Source of the DNA: an uncultured Parabacteroides sp.
GTDB lineage: Bacteria; Bacteroidota; Bacteroidia; Bacteroidales; Tannerellaceae
Length of the DNA: 8,242 nucleotides
Direction of reading: 5' to 3'
Assembly: GCA_900552415.1 (NCBI GenBank)
Contig: USAD01000117.1
Location: 1 to 8,242, forward strand
Made by a program: the position numbers and the translations under genes. Positions 1-6,931 of the stretch are shown piece by piece (positions within the stretch are counted from its first letter, which is position 1; every line of letters starts with the position of its first letter). The notes under the pieces are model-generated. The model searched no databases. It had not been told where the DNA came from and worked only from the letters and a program-made list of their open reading frames with translations.

Positions 1-614
1 ATTCCCGCTTTGACACCGTTTTTGAGCTTGGGGTTATGCTTGATCAGCTCTACGCTCGAGATGTTGAATTTGCGGCAGATGCGATAGAGGGTTTCCCTCT
101 TCTCGACCACATATTCGATCTCCTTAACCGTCTCTTTTTGCTCGGTCGTAGGCAGGTCCTCAATCTGGGTCGGCGGGATACGAATGATCCGTCCGGCTGC
201 GAAGGTAGAGGTCGAGAGGCCCGGGTTGGCATCGAGGATTGCCTGGGCCGGAATCTTATATTCTTGCGAGAGCGCGTAAAGCGTCTCACCCCGCTTGATG
301 GCGTGATAGAGATAATCGCCAGCCTTTTTCGATGAGGCAGTCTGCGTTGCCGCGTCTTTCTGCGGGATCCGGAGCTTGTCGCCAGCCTTGATGCCCGTCT
401 TGCTCTCAGGATTGAGACGGTAAATATCGTCGACATTGACACCATACATCGTCGCGATGGCATAGACGGTCTCACCCCGCTCGATGGTGTGCTCGAACGT
501 GTTGCTGCCGGCTTCGCTAACGATCTGGACCCGCCCGCCCCGGCTTTGCGGGAAGACGGTTGCCGCCCCCAGCAACAGGAGGCAAGTTAAAGCGTATGCG
601 TTGAATTTGTTCAT
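1..614 (-). CDS. Secreted protein with three LysM domains (N-terminal part, truncated by window edge)
   Basis: The gene starts at the ATG at 614-612 and is open to the left edge, giving 204 residues. An AAGGA ribosome-binding site lies at 619-623, 4 nt before the start. Residues 1-23 look like a signal peptide (hydrophobic ALTCLLLLGAATVF). Three LysM repeats follow at about residues 41-84, 102-147 and 167 onward. Each has the H/Y-x-I/V-x-(R/K)-x-E-T-(V/L)-Y-x-(I/L) opening, an internal N-P, and (repeats 1 and 2) a closing G-x-x-(I/L)-x-I-P. LysM domains bind the N-acetylglucosamine backbone of peptidoglycan, so the product probably sits in the periplasm on the cell wall. Many Bacteroidales proteins with this start carry a C-terminal periplasmic-binding-protein-like domain; that part is outside the window, so a catalytic domain such as amidase or peptidase cannot be excluded. 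The Cys at residue 11 is too early and poorly placed for a lipobox. Confidence 0.9.
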   Translation of the reverse strand, partial: MNKFNAYALTCLLLLGAATVFPQSRGGRVQIVSEAGSNTFEHTIERGETVYAIATMYGVNVDDIYRLNPESKTGIKAGDKLRIPQKDAATQTASSKKAGDYLYHAIKRGETLYALSQEYKIPAQAILDANPGLSTSTFAAGRIIRIPPTQIEDLPTTEQKETVKEIEYVVEKRETLYRICRKFNISSVELIKHNPKLKNGVKAG

Positions 615-642
615 TTGTTCCTTGTGAAGCGTAAATTTGGGG

Positions 643-650
643 CAAACTTA
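643..650 (-). promoter_or_regulatory. Candidate Bacteroidetes -7 promoter element for the LysM gene
   Basis: The minus strand reads TAAGTTTG, an exact match to the TAnnTTTG consensus of the primary sigma factor of Bacteroidetes. It ends 28 nt before the LysM start codon, leaving a short leader with the AAGGA site. No convincing -33 TTTG is visible about 20 nt upstream, so this rests on the -7 element and its position only. Confidence 0.5.
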
Positions 651-730
651 CGGAAAATCGATGGAATAACCGCATTAAATTAGGAAAGTTCTATTTAAGT
701 CATACCAGATTCTTGCCTAAAGGCGATCCA

Positions 731-812
731 GTCCTTTCCGGAGAAAACTCTAGTCCTTTCCGAGGAAAACTCCAATCCTTTCCGAAGAAAACTCATTTTT
801 TCTTCGGAAAAG
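731..812. repeat. Array of 22-nt tandem dyad repeats with a terminal inverted unit
   Basis: Three direct units of 22 nt lie at 731-752, 753-774 and 775-796. They share RTCCTTTCCG, then a variable dinucleotide, then GAAAACTC. Each core is itself a dyad (TTTCCGGAGAAA, TTTCCGAGGAAA, TTTCCGAAGAAA) with centres at 740.5, 762.5 and 784.5. A fourth core at 799-810 (TTTCTTCGGAAA) is the exact reverse complement of the third, so 779-791 and 798-810 form a perfect 13-bp stem with a 6-nt loop. The differences between units cluster at the dyad centre (GGA, GAG, GAA). The array lies between the receptor gene stop and the LysM promoter. No T-tract follows the hairpin on either strand, so a standard terminator is not supported. 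Function unknown. Confidence 0.85.
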
Positions 813-843
813 AATCGGGCGTGTCTTAAGGGAAAGCAATGCG

Positions 844-874
844 GATACGGGAATCACCGGATAATTCCCGTATC
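844..874 (-). terminator. Perfect 11-bp hairpin overlapping the stop codon of the receptor gene
   Basis: GATACGGGAAT at 844-854 and ATTCCCGTATC at 864-874 are exact reverse complements with a 9-nt loop. Read on the minus strand, the 5' arm is made from the last codons of the receptor gene (Asp-Thr-Gly-Ile), and the stop codon (856-854) overlaps the start of the 3' arm. Only a weakly T-rich stretch (CATTGCTTTCCC) follows, so it may be a weak terminator or a 3'-end stabilising hairpin. The structure is clear but the role is inferred. Confidence 0.5.
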
Positions 875-2914
875 GTTGTCTTTCAATTGGATCGCCTTGT
901 TGACCGACCGGAATTTGCGTCCCTTGCCAAGCCGACAGGTCACGGTCAGACTGACGAGGTTACGGAAGTCTTTACTATACAATGCGGTCGTTTTTTGGAG
1001 ATTGCGGTTGAGGATTTCTGTCTCGAACATCTTGTAATCGCTCGCCAACGGCTGTTGCCAGACAAGGGCGAATTGCCAGTCCTTGTAGTTATAAGCGGTT
1101 TTCAGGGCGACGCTGTAGCCGTTATAGCCCTTTGTCTCACCCTCGAGAAAACGGGAGCCATTGTCGGCATAGGCCTGGATAGCGAAATCGCCCAGATAGG
1201 CATTAAGGCTTCCGGTTATGAAATAGGAGGTGTAATGATGCTTGTAGTCGTCCCCGTAATTGAAACAACGGAACAGGCCGCCGTAGAGCGCAGCGGAAAG
1301 CTTTTCCGGCAGCAGCCAATAATTGAGGTAACCGGCGATATGGAGGGCGTCGATCTCGTTCTGGTTACGTTGGGTGTAGATGAAGCGATCGTCGTCCGTC
1401 CGCTCGTAGACAGCCATGTTCGTATGTCGGCAGATCTTGTAGAATCCCTCCGCGTAGCTTTGCAGGCGAGTGTTGGTGTAGGAGAGCTTGAGGATGTGGT
1501 AGGTGTCCCTGCTGGGCTTGAGGTCGGGGCTGCCGACAGTCCATTCCATGCGGTTTGTCCGGATGGTCGCGTCGCTGATCATGGCGATCCGCGAGGTTTT
1601 CTCGTTCGTCTGATAATTGTAACTCAATTGCCAGGCGTTGTTGAAATTATAGCTCAGGGCGGCTTTGGGGCAGAAACTCCAATAGTCGTAGTTGTGCTCT
1701 TGTTGGCGATAATGCAAATAGCTTGTCCCGATACCTGCCGAATAGCGTAATTTTCCCCAGATACCCTTGATCTCGGAGAAGAGGTAGACGCGGTTGTTGT
1801 GCATCGGCGTGACGGAGGAGACATCGCCTGAATATTCGTTGTTGGTATATTTCTGGCTGTAATTGAGGCCGGCGGATAAGGTGAATGGCTTAAGCTTGTT
1901 CTCATAGATGGCTTCGCTCAGGAGTGAGTAGGTCTTACCGTCGACATCATATTGATAAGGCGAGCCCTCGTCGTAGCTGTCGGACGTTTGGGTATTGATG
2001 TAGGTCCCGACGGCATTGAGTGTGATCGATTGCCTGGGCGTGAGCTGCTGGAAATAATAGAGGTCGAGCACGGGGCTTCCGCTTTGGCTCTGTTTCTGTT
2101 GGGTGGCGATATACTCGTCCGTGCCGTCGATCACCTGTTTCTGGTTGTAGCTCTCCGGCTTGTGTCTGAAATCTCCGCTCAGTGAGGCCTGGAAGACGTA
2201 ATGGGTCGAGTCCGCCAGGTTATAGGTCAGCTTCACCAAGTTGTGGAAACTTTGGTCGCGCGAGGCGATGTCGTTGCGTTGGATGGTGTGAATCGTTCCG
2301 TCGTTCAGGTGATAATTGGCCGTCTCCTTTATCCGGCTTCCTTTGAGATCCTGGTAGCCGAAGCTGTAGTTTAATGAAAATTCGCTTTTCCCGCTGTTCC
2401 ATTTGCCGTACGCGGAATAATCGCCATTCTTGGCCGTCAGGGCTTGGGTAAACGAGGTGCCGAGGGTATAACCATTGTCTGCCCGGCGAGTCGTGATGTC
2501 GATCACATAGGCAATGCCGTCGCCGTAGCGTACGCCCGGATTATCGATAAAATCAATCTTGCTGATGCTTTTCGGGTCGAGCGATAACATCTCCGACTTG
2601 TCCACGATGATGCCGTTGATCCGGACCTGCACGCTTCCTTTGTTGTCGATGGCCGAAATGCTGTGCGAGACCTCGTCGATACGGATATTGGGCAGGCTCA
2701 GTTGTTGCAGGACGCTGTAGCCCGAGCGGGCGGACTCCTTTTGCCGTTCGGATGGATAAAGCTGCCATCCGTCTGTTTTTTGGACGATCCTCGCCGCCTT
2801 GATTTCCACTTCGCCGAGCGTTACGGTCGGTTCGATTACTTCCTCTTGGGCGGTCGCGTGCAGGCAAGTGAGCGCGAGCGCCATGCCGGTAAAGGTTCTT
2901 GTCAGAATTCTCAT
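854..2914 (-). CDS. TonB-dependent-receptor-like outer-membrane beta-barrel protein
   Basis: This is a 686-residue protein. It has a signal peptide at residues 1-22/23 (hydrophobic MALALTCLHATAQ), a plug domain at about 33-142 (including SVQVRINGIIVDKSEM and the DFIDNPGVRYG segment), and a long barrel from about 148 to 665. The barrel is rich in alternating aromatic strands with Y/F/W girdle residues and Tyr/Asn/Asp loops. It matches the Bacteroidetes barrel family related to TonB-dependent receptors (OMP_b-brl_3 type). It lacks the N-terminal carboxypeptidase-regulatory-like domain common in SusC proteins, and no SusD-like lipoprotein gene is next to it. After the last likely strand there is a 21-residue tail ending in DNDTGIIR, instead of the terminal aromatic residue usual for barrels. 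The expected role is outer-membrane uptake of, or signalling by, an unknown ligand. The upstream minus-strand gene encodes a membrane-bound regulator. The leader is A-rich with no Shine-Dalgarno site. Confidence 0.88.
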   Translation of the reverse strand: MRILTRTFTGMALALTCLHATAQEEVIEPTVTLGEVEIKAARIVQKTDGWQLYPSERQKESARSGYSVLQQLSLPNIRIDEVSHSISAIDNKGSVQVRINGIIVDKSEMLSLDPKSISKIDFIDNPGVRYGDGIAYVIDITTRRADNGYTLGTSFTQALTAKNGDYSAYGKWNSGKSEFSLNYSFGYQDLKGSRIKETANYHLNDGTIHTIQRNDIASRDQSFHNLVKLTYNLADSTHYVFQASLSGDFRHKPESYNQKQVIDGTDEYIATQQKQSQSGSPVLDLYYFQQLTPRQSITLNAVGTYINTQTSDSYDEGSPYQYDVDGKTYSLLSEAIYENKLKPFTLSAGLNYSQKYTNNEYSGDVSSVTPMHNNRVYLFSEIKGIWGKLRYSAGIGTSYLHYRQQEHNYDYWSFCPKAALSYNFNNAWQLSYNYQTNEKTSRIAMISDATIRTNRMEWTVGSPDLKPSRDTYHILKLSYTNTRLQSYAEGFYKICRHTNMAVYERTDDDRFIYTQRNQNEIDALHIAGYLNYWLLPEKLSAALYGGLFRCFNYGDDYKHHYTSYFITGSLNAYLGDFAIQAYADNGSRFLEGETKGYNGYSVALKTAYNYKDWQFALVWQQPLASDYKMFETEILNRNLQKTTALYSKDFRNLVSLTVTCRLGKGRKFRSVNKAIQLKDNDTGIIR

Positions 2915-2939
2915 TTGTTCGTTTTTTATGTTTCGTGAA

Positions 2940-2947
2940 CAAATGTA
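2940..2947 (-). promoter_or_regulatory. Candidate Bacteroidetes -7 promoter element for the receptor gene
   Basis: The minus strand reads TACATTTG (TAnnTTTG consensus), ending 25 nt before the receptor start codon, in the 90-nt gap after the regulator gene. A T-rich stretch (GTTTTTC) lies about 20 nt upstream, near the expected -33 position. This suggests the receptor can be transcribed separately from the regulator and could be its target. Confidence 0.55.
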
Positions 2948-3004
2948 GAACCTCGCTTGAAGGGGCTGAAAAACAGTCGCTGATATTTACCTGACAATTC
3001 GATG

Positions 3005-3850
3005 TCAGTTATCTACAGGCTTGGGCTTCAGGGAATAATTCTTCCCCCTGTCGGCTACGATCATGAGGTTTGTATGCTCCTCAACGATGGGCTTGAGCCT
3101 CCGGACGAGGGTGTAGAGCGTGTCGTTGGCGTCCTCTTTCTTGGGCCAGAGTGTCGCGCAGATCTCCTCTTTCGGGAGCGAATGTGAGGGAGCGTTCCAA
3201 AATAGTGTCATCAGTTGTTGCTGCATGGGCGTAAAGTGGATCGGTTGGCGTGTGGCGTCGTAAAAGCGACCGTCGCTCTCGGAGTAGGAGAGACCGCCGA
3301 ACTCAGGGAGAAGAAGGGCATCCTGTTCTTTTCTCCGCTGATAAAGCCAGGAGATCGTGGCCCAGAAAAAGGCCATGACCATACAGGTTATCGGAAGGCG
3401 TTGGTCCGACATGCTGAATACGGCAGCCGTCGACAAACGAGTGTATCCCTTGAGCGCCAAAGTCTCTCCGGCACGCTGGTCATTAATCACCAAAGTATCG
3501 CTACAGATGACCTGTTCGTCGATACCATTACTGCGATACTCCTTGTCCAAGATATCGAAAGTAAGGAACGAGGTCTCTTTCAGTCGTTCGTCTTTGAGAT
3601 GGTGGCAGAATTGTTTGTCGGAAATGGCGATCAGCACCTGTCCGCCCGAGGATTGACGCAGCTGCTTGTAGGCCCTGATCGTGTCCCGAGTAATAATCAG
3701 GTCCTCTTTCTCCTTGATTGTCAGAACGAGTGCCTGGTTCAGGTCGCCTGTTATCCTGTCTCGTGCGACACGGTAATTATAACGTCCGGCCAGCAAGGAG
3801 GTCAACATGAGTGTCATGAATACGACGATCGGTATGTGTTTATGGTTCAT
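3005..3850 (-). CDS. Membrane-anchored winged-helix transcriptional regulator with periplasmic sensor domain
   Basis: The 281-residue protein starts at the ATG at 3850. An 11-residue extension to a TTG at 3883 is possible but would overlap the promoter. Residues about 6-22 are a membrane segment (IPIVVFMTLMLTSLLAG), 23-150 a mixed alpha/beta extracytoplasmic domain with two Cys (82 and 116), and about 152-170 a second membrane segment (LPITCMVMAFFWATISWLY) followed by positive charges (QRRK). Residues about 186-276 are an OmpR/PhoB-type winged helix: the FTPMQQQLMTLFW helix, LPKEEICATLWP, the recognition helix DTLYTLVRRLKPIVEE, and the wing hairpin ending in DRGKNYSL. This predicts a one-component sensor like ToxR/CadC but with the domain order reversed, DNA binding being C-terminal. 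No receiver or kinase domain is present. The adjacent downstream receptor gene is the obvious candidate target. Ligand unknown. Confidence 0.85.
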   Translation of the reverse strand: MNHKHIPIVVFMTLMLTSLLAGRYNYRVARDRITGDLNQALVLTIKEKEDLIITRDTIRAYKQLRQSSGGQVLIAISDKQFCHHLKDERLKETSFLTFDILDKEYRSNGIDEQVICSDTLVINDQRAGETLALKGYTRLSTAAVFSMSDQRLPITCMVMAFFWATISWLYQRRKEQDALLLPEFGGLSYSESDGRFYDATRQPIHFTPMQQQLMTLFWNAPSHSLPKEEICATLWPKKEDANDTLYTLVRRLKPIVEEHTNLMIVADRGKNYSLKPKPVDN

Positions 3851-3870
3851 AAAAAATCGTTTTTCTCCTG

Positions 3871-3878
3871 CAAATGTA
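3871..3878 (-). promoter_or_regulatory. Candidate Bacteroidetes -7 promoter element for the regulator gene
   Basis: The minus strand reads TACATTTG, an exact TAnnTTTG match that ends 20 nt before the ATG at 3850. An AGGAG lies just downstream of it, about 16 nt before the start codon, farther than an ideal ribosome-binding site. The same TACATTTG octamer precedes the receptor gene. Confidence 0.5.
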
Positions 3879-3890
3879 ACCAATTCTTCC

Positions 3891-3898
3891 TACTTTTG
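3891..3898 (+). promoter_or_regulatory. Candidate Bacteroidetes -7 promoter element for the peptidase-phosphatase operon
   Basis: The plus strand reads TACTTTTG (TAnnTTTG). It lies in the 57-nt gap between divergent genes, so both promoters would be nearly back to back. Its end is only 9 nt before the ATG at 3908, which would leave almost no leader. It is 36 nt before the in-frame ATG at 3935. Either translation starts at 3935 or this match is chance. Confidence 0.4.
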
Positions 3899-3907
3899 GG
3901 TCGAATA

Positions 3908-5110
3908 ATGAAAGTATATATAAAGAGTAAGCAGATGATCCCAGAGGAAATGAGAGCCGATCTTGAGTTGAGATGGAACAGGCTCCGGAATTACATGCGT
4001 GAGAATGAGATGGATGCCTGCCTGTTGGCGAATGGCGTGAATATTTATTATACGACCGGGAAGATGTATAACGGTTATTTCTATTTGCCTGTTGAGGGTG
4101 AGCCTTGCTTCTTTGTGAAGCGTCCGGGTGGCTATGCGGGCGATCGGGTCCGTTATATTCGTAAGCCGGAAGAGATTGTTGGCCATCTGGAGGCCTTGGG
4201 CATGTCTAAGCCTGCCCGGCTGATGCTGGAGGCCGATGAGTTGACCTATAATGAATATCTTCGTTTGCGGGCGGTTTTCGCTCCCGAGCGCGAGGGCAAC
4301 GCGACAACGATGATGCGAATGGCTCGCCGGGTTAAGACACCATGGGAGATCGGCCAGTTGCGTCTTTCTGCCAGTCGTCATGCGGCGGTTTATGCGGAGA
4401 TTAAGGATTGTTATCGTCCAGGCATGACCGATTTGGAATTCCAGTTTGAGATCGAGTCCCGGATGCGGCGTCATGGCTCAATCGGCTTGTTCCGGGCGTT
4501 TGGAGCGAATATGGATATATTTATGGGCAGCATTTTGACGGGCGCGAATGCGGAAGCACCGTCACCATTCGATTTCGCTTTGGGCGGTGGCGGCATGAAC
4601 GACGCTTGTCCGTTGGGCGCGAATGGGACGCCCTTGAGAGAAGGAATGGCGGTCATGGTTGATATGGCCGGAAATTATACGGCATATATTACCGATATGA
4701 CGCGTGTGTTCGCCGTGGGACAGTTGCCTCATGAGGCCTATCGGGCGCATCAGGTGGCACTTGAGATCCAGTCCGCGATCGAGGGCATGGCCAAGCCGGG
4801 TGTCGCTTGTGCCGACCTGTATATGAAAGCGCTCGAGATCGTGAAGGCTGCCGGACTTGAGGAGTACTTTATGGGAACGAAATTGCAGGCTAAGTTTGTC
4901 GGTCATGGCATCGGATTGCAGATTAATGAGCTTCCTGTATTGACACCTCGCTCGAAAGAGGTGTTGCTTGAGAATATGGTGTTTGCCCTCGAGCCTAAGT
5001 TCGTGATCCCGGGTGTCGGCGCAGTGGGCGTCGAGAACAGCTTCCTGGTGAAGGCTGCCGGATTGGAGAAACTGACCCTGTTCCCAGAGGAGATTATTCA
5101 ACTTCAATAA
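3908..5110 (+). CDS. M24-family metallopeptidase (Xaa-Pro aminopeptidase-like)
   Basis: This is a 400-residue protein from the ATG at 3908; an in-frame ATG at 3935 would give 391. The open frame extends upstream to 3215, but that part is only the antisense of the regulator gene. Residues about 15-140 form a creatinase/prolidase N-terminal domain (MDACLLANGVNIYYTTG, VEGEPCFFVKRP). Residues about 145-395 form the pita-bread catalytic domain. All five dinuclear-metal ligands are present: Asp252 (VMVDMAG), Asp263 (ITDMTRVF), His333 (GHGIG), Glu362 (ALEPKF) and Glu376 (GVENSF). Such enzymes remove an N-terminal residue before proline or cleave Xaa-Pro dipeptides. No signal peptide is seen, so the product is probably cytoplasmic. 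The stop is 12 nt before the alkaline phosphatase start, so the two are probably co-transcribed. Family assignment is firm; whether it is an aminopeptidase or a dipeptidase is not decided. Confidence 0.93.
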   Translation: MKVYIKSKQMIPEEMRADLELRWNRLRNYMRENEMDACLLANGVNIYYTTGKMYNGYFYLPVEGEPCFFVKRPGGYAGDRVRYIRKPEEIVGHLEALGMSKPARLMLEADELTYNEYLRLRAVFAPEREGNATTMMRMARRVKTPWEIGQLRLSASRHAAVYAEIKDCYRPGMTDLEFQFEIESRMRRHGSIGLFRAFGANMDIFMGSILTGANAEAPSPFDFALGGGGMNDACPLGANGTPLREGMAVMVDMAGNYTAYITDMTRVFAVGQLPHEAYRAHQVALEIQSAIEGMAKPGVACADLYMKALEIVKAAGLEEYFMGTKLQAKFVGHGIGLQINELPVLTPRSKEVLLENMVFALEPKFVIPGVGAVGVENSFLVKAAGLEKLTLFPEEIIQLQ

Positions 5111-5122
5111 AATAGATTTACT

Positions 5123-6826
5123 ATGAAACTAAAGAAATCTTTACTCCTTGTGCTGATGCTGGCGCTTATCGTGCCGGCAAAGGCGGCGGACGTGGAGAAC
5201 GTCAAGCCGGTGAAGAATGTTATCCTGTTGATTCCGGATGGCACCTCGTTGGCGACGGTATCAATCGCCCGTTGGTTGCAATGGTATCAGGATCCGGCCA
5301 AGCCGAACCTGTTCATTGATCCCTATCTTTGCGGAACCGTGCGTACGCATTCCTCGAACGCGCCGATTGGCGATTCCGCCCCGACAACCTCTTGTTATAT
5401 GACGGGTCAGCCGAGCCGCACGGGCTACGTGTCGACCTATCCGGAAAGTGATGGCGATAACGATATTTACCCGACCGATCCGAAACGGGCTTTCCAGCCG
5501 TTGACAACCGTTCTCGAGGCGGGCAAGATCCTGAAGGGAAAGGCAACGGGATTGGTTTTCACTTGCGAGTTTCCGCACGCTACACCGGCCGACTGCTCGG
5601 CGCACAGTTATAACCGCGGCAAGTATGAGTGGATCGCTCCGCAGATGGCGCACAACGACCTGTCGGTCGTGATCGGTGGCGGCGTATCGCTGCTGGGAGC
5701 TGACGAGGAGGCCTATTTGAAAGCCAATGGCTATAATGTTTATCGCAACGATTTGAAAGGCATGAGAGCCGACCAATCGGATAAGATGTGGGCCTTGTAT
5801 GGCGACCGAGAAATGGATTATGACCTGGATCGTGATCCGGACGCGCAACCTTCGTTGGAGGAGATGACTCGCCTGGCGATCCAAAAGCTCTCGAAAGATC
5901 CGGACGGTTTCTTCCTGATGGTGGAGGGCAGCAAGGTGGATTGGGCCGCGCACGCGAATGACCCGATCGGCATGGCGACCGAGTTTTTGGCGTTCGACCG
6001 GGCTTGTGGCGCCGCTTTGGAGTTCGCCCGTGAGAATGGCGAGACGGCGGTCGTGATCGTGCCAGATCACGGCAACAGCGGTATCAGCCTTGGACGTCGC
6101 AGCTGCACGGGATACGACAAGCTGACAAAAGACCAGCTGTTCTATCAGTTCTCGCAATATAAGCTGACTGCCGAGGGATTCGCCAAGAAACTGAACAGTG
6201 TGCCCAATTCTGAGGTTCAGGAGGTGTTCCGGACTTACGCCGGTTTCGAGTTGACGCCGGAGGAGTTGGATGCGTTGAATAACAACAAGGACTACAAGAA
6301 CAGCCCGATTCCTGTCGAGCAACGTAAGGCAAAAGATGAGTCGTCGATGTACAGCGGGTCGTTGAGCGGCTTGATGTCGCACATATTGACCTCGCGAACC
6401 TGTTTCGGTTTCACGACGGGCGGTCATACGGGCGAGGAGGTTTTCCTGGCCGCTTATCATCCACAAGGCACCTTGCCAATGGGAATGCACACCAACATCG
6501 AGCTGAACCATTATCTTTGCGCCCTGTTCGGAATGACGCACGACACGCTGGAGGAGTTGACCAGCCAGAATTTTGCGCCGCACGCCGAGGTCTTCAAGGA
6601 CTATACGTGCGAGATTGTTCCCGCCAAGGAAGAGGGCGTGATGCCGACATTGGTTGTAAAGAACAAGAAGAGCAAACGGAAACAGTTGGTCGTAACACCG
6701 TTCACGAATATCGTGAAGGCGGGCAAGAAGGCTGACGAGGAGATCCGGTTGAACTCGGTTGTTGTCTATGTCGACAAGAACAACACGTTCTATTTACCGA
6801 CAAGCTTGGCCGATTACTTGAAATAA
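5123..6826 (+). CDS. Alkaline phosphatase, PhoA superfamily, secreted
   Basis: This is a 567-residue protein with a signal peptide at residues 1-21 (cleavage after AKA), so it is exported and probably periplasmic. The PhoA active site is complete: Asp39 (LLIPDGTS), nucleophile Ser85 in GDSAPTTS, Arg165 for phosphate binding, Glu268/Asp273/His277 (VEGSKVDWAAHAND), Asp315-His316 (PDHGNSG) and His435 (GGHTGEE). Compared with E. coli PhoA, Asp153 is replaced by His152 (HATPA) and Lys328 by Trp274. This pair is known from other phosphatases of the family and affects use of the third metal site. Residues about 322-425 form a large insertion between the DH and HTG motifs. About 75 residues after 490 (Lys-rich, then VVVYVDKNNTFYLP) form an extra C-terminal piece of unknown role. 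The enzyme would release phosphate from monoesters. It follows the M24 peptidase by 12 nt and ends at a strong terminator. No Pho-box-like site was recognised. Confidence 0.94.
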   Translation: MKLKKSLLLVLMLALIVPAKAADVENVKPVKNVILLIPDGTSLATVSIARWLQWYQDPAKPNLFIDPYLCGTVRTHSSNAPIGDSAPTTSCYMTGQPSRTGYVSTYPESDGDNDIYPTDPKRAFQPLTTVLEAGKILKGKATGLVFTCEFPHATPADCSAHSYNRGKYEWIAPQMAHNDLSVVIGGGVSLLGADEEAYLKANGYNVYRNDLKGMRADQSDKMWALYGDREMDYDLDRDPDAQPSLEEMTRLAIQKLSKDPDGFFLMVEGSKVDWAAHANDPIGMATEFLAFDRACGAALEFARENGETAVVIVPDHGNSGISLGRRSCTGYDKLTKDQLFYQFSQYKLTAEGFAKKLNSVPNSEVQEVFRTYAGFELTPEELDALNNNKDYKNSPIPVEQRKAKDESSMYSGSLSGLMSHILTSRTCFGFTTGGHTGEEVFLAAYHPQGTLPMGMHTNIELNHYLCALFGMTHDTLEELTSQNFAPHAEVFKDYTCEIVPAKEEGVMPTLVVKNKKSKRKQLVVTPFTNIVKAGKKADEEIRLNSVVVYVDKNNTFYLPTSLADYLK

Positions 6827-6854
6827 ATAGCCGGATAAGCATCGGTTTTCTTTT

Positions 6855-6899
6855 CTCCCCGCAATGGTGTTTTCGGATGCCATCGCGGGGAGATTTTTT
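6855..6899 (+). terminator. Intrinsic terminator of the peptidase-phosphatase operon
   Basis: CTCCCCGCAATGG (6855-6867) pairs with CCATCGCGGGGAG (6880-6892), a 13-bp GC-rich stem with one A-C mismatch and a 12-nt loop. It is followed by ATTTTTT at 6893-6899. It starts 28 nt after the phosphatase stop codon. No T-tract lies on the other side, so it works in the plus direction only. Confidence 0.92.
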
Positions 6900-6931
6900 A
6901 TATTCCGGAAAGAGATATCGAGATAGAATTT

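Noticed and set aside
1..614. Lipoprotein signal at Cys11 of the LysM protein
   Set aside because: The cysteine comes before the hydrophobic core, and the preceding Ala-Leu-Thr does not fit a lipobox.
779..810. Intrinsic terminator formed by the unit 3 / inverted unit hairpin
   Set aside because: The stem is good but no T-tract follows on either strand, so I kept it as part of the repeat array.
731..812. CRISPR array
   Set aside because: The repeats are directly adjacent 22-nt units with no unique spacers and no cas genes nearby.
839..1750. 303-residue plus-strand open frame opposite the receptor gene
   Set aside because: It lies entirely antisense to the receptor, whose signal peptide, plug and barrel pattern are clear. 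The frame has no recognisable motif.
3851..3883. Longer TTG start for the regulator
   Set aside because: The ATG at 3850 begins a normal Lys/His then hydrophobic membrane anchor. The extension would overlap the TACATTTG promoter element.
3215..3907. Upstream 231-residue extension of the M24 peptidase frame
   Set aside because: It is only the open antisense frame of the regulator gene. The M24 family fold begins near 3908-3960 and the divergent promoters lie in between.
5261..6583. 440-residue minus-strand open frame opposite the alkaline phosphatase gene
   Set aside because: It is antisense to a gene with a full set of catalytic residues. Its Arg/His/Ile-rich composition is what a reverse frame of G+C-rich codons gives.
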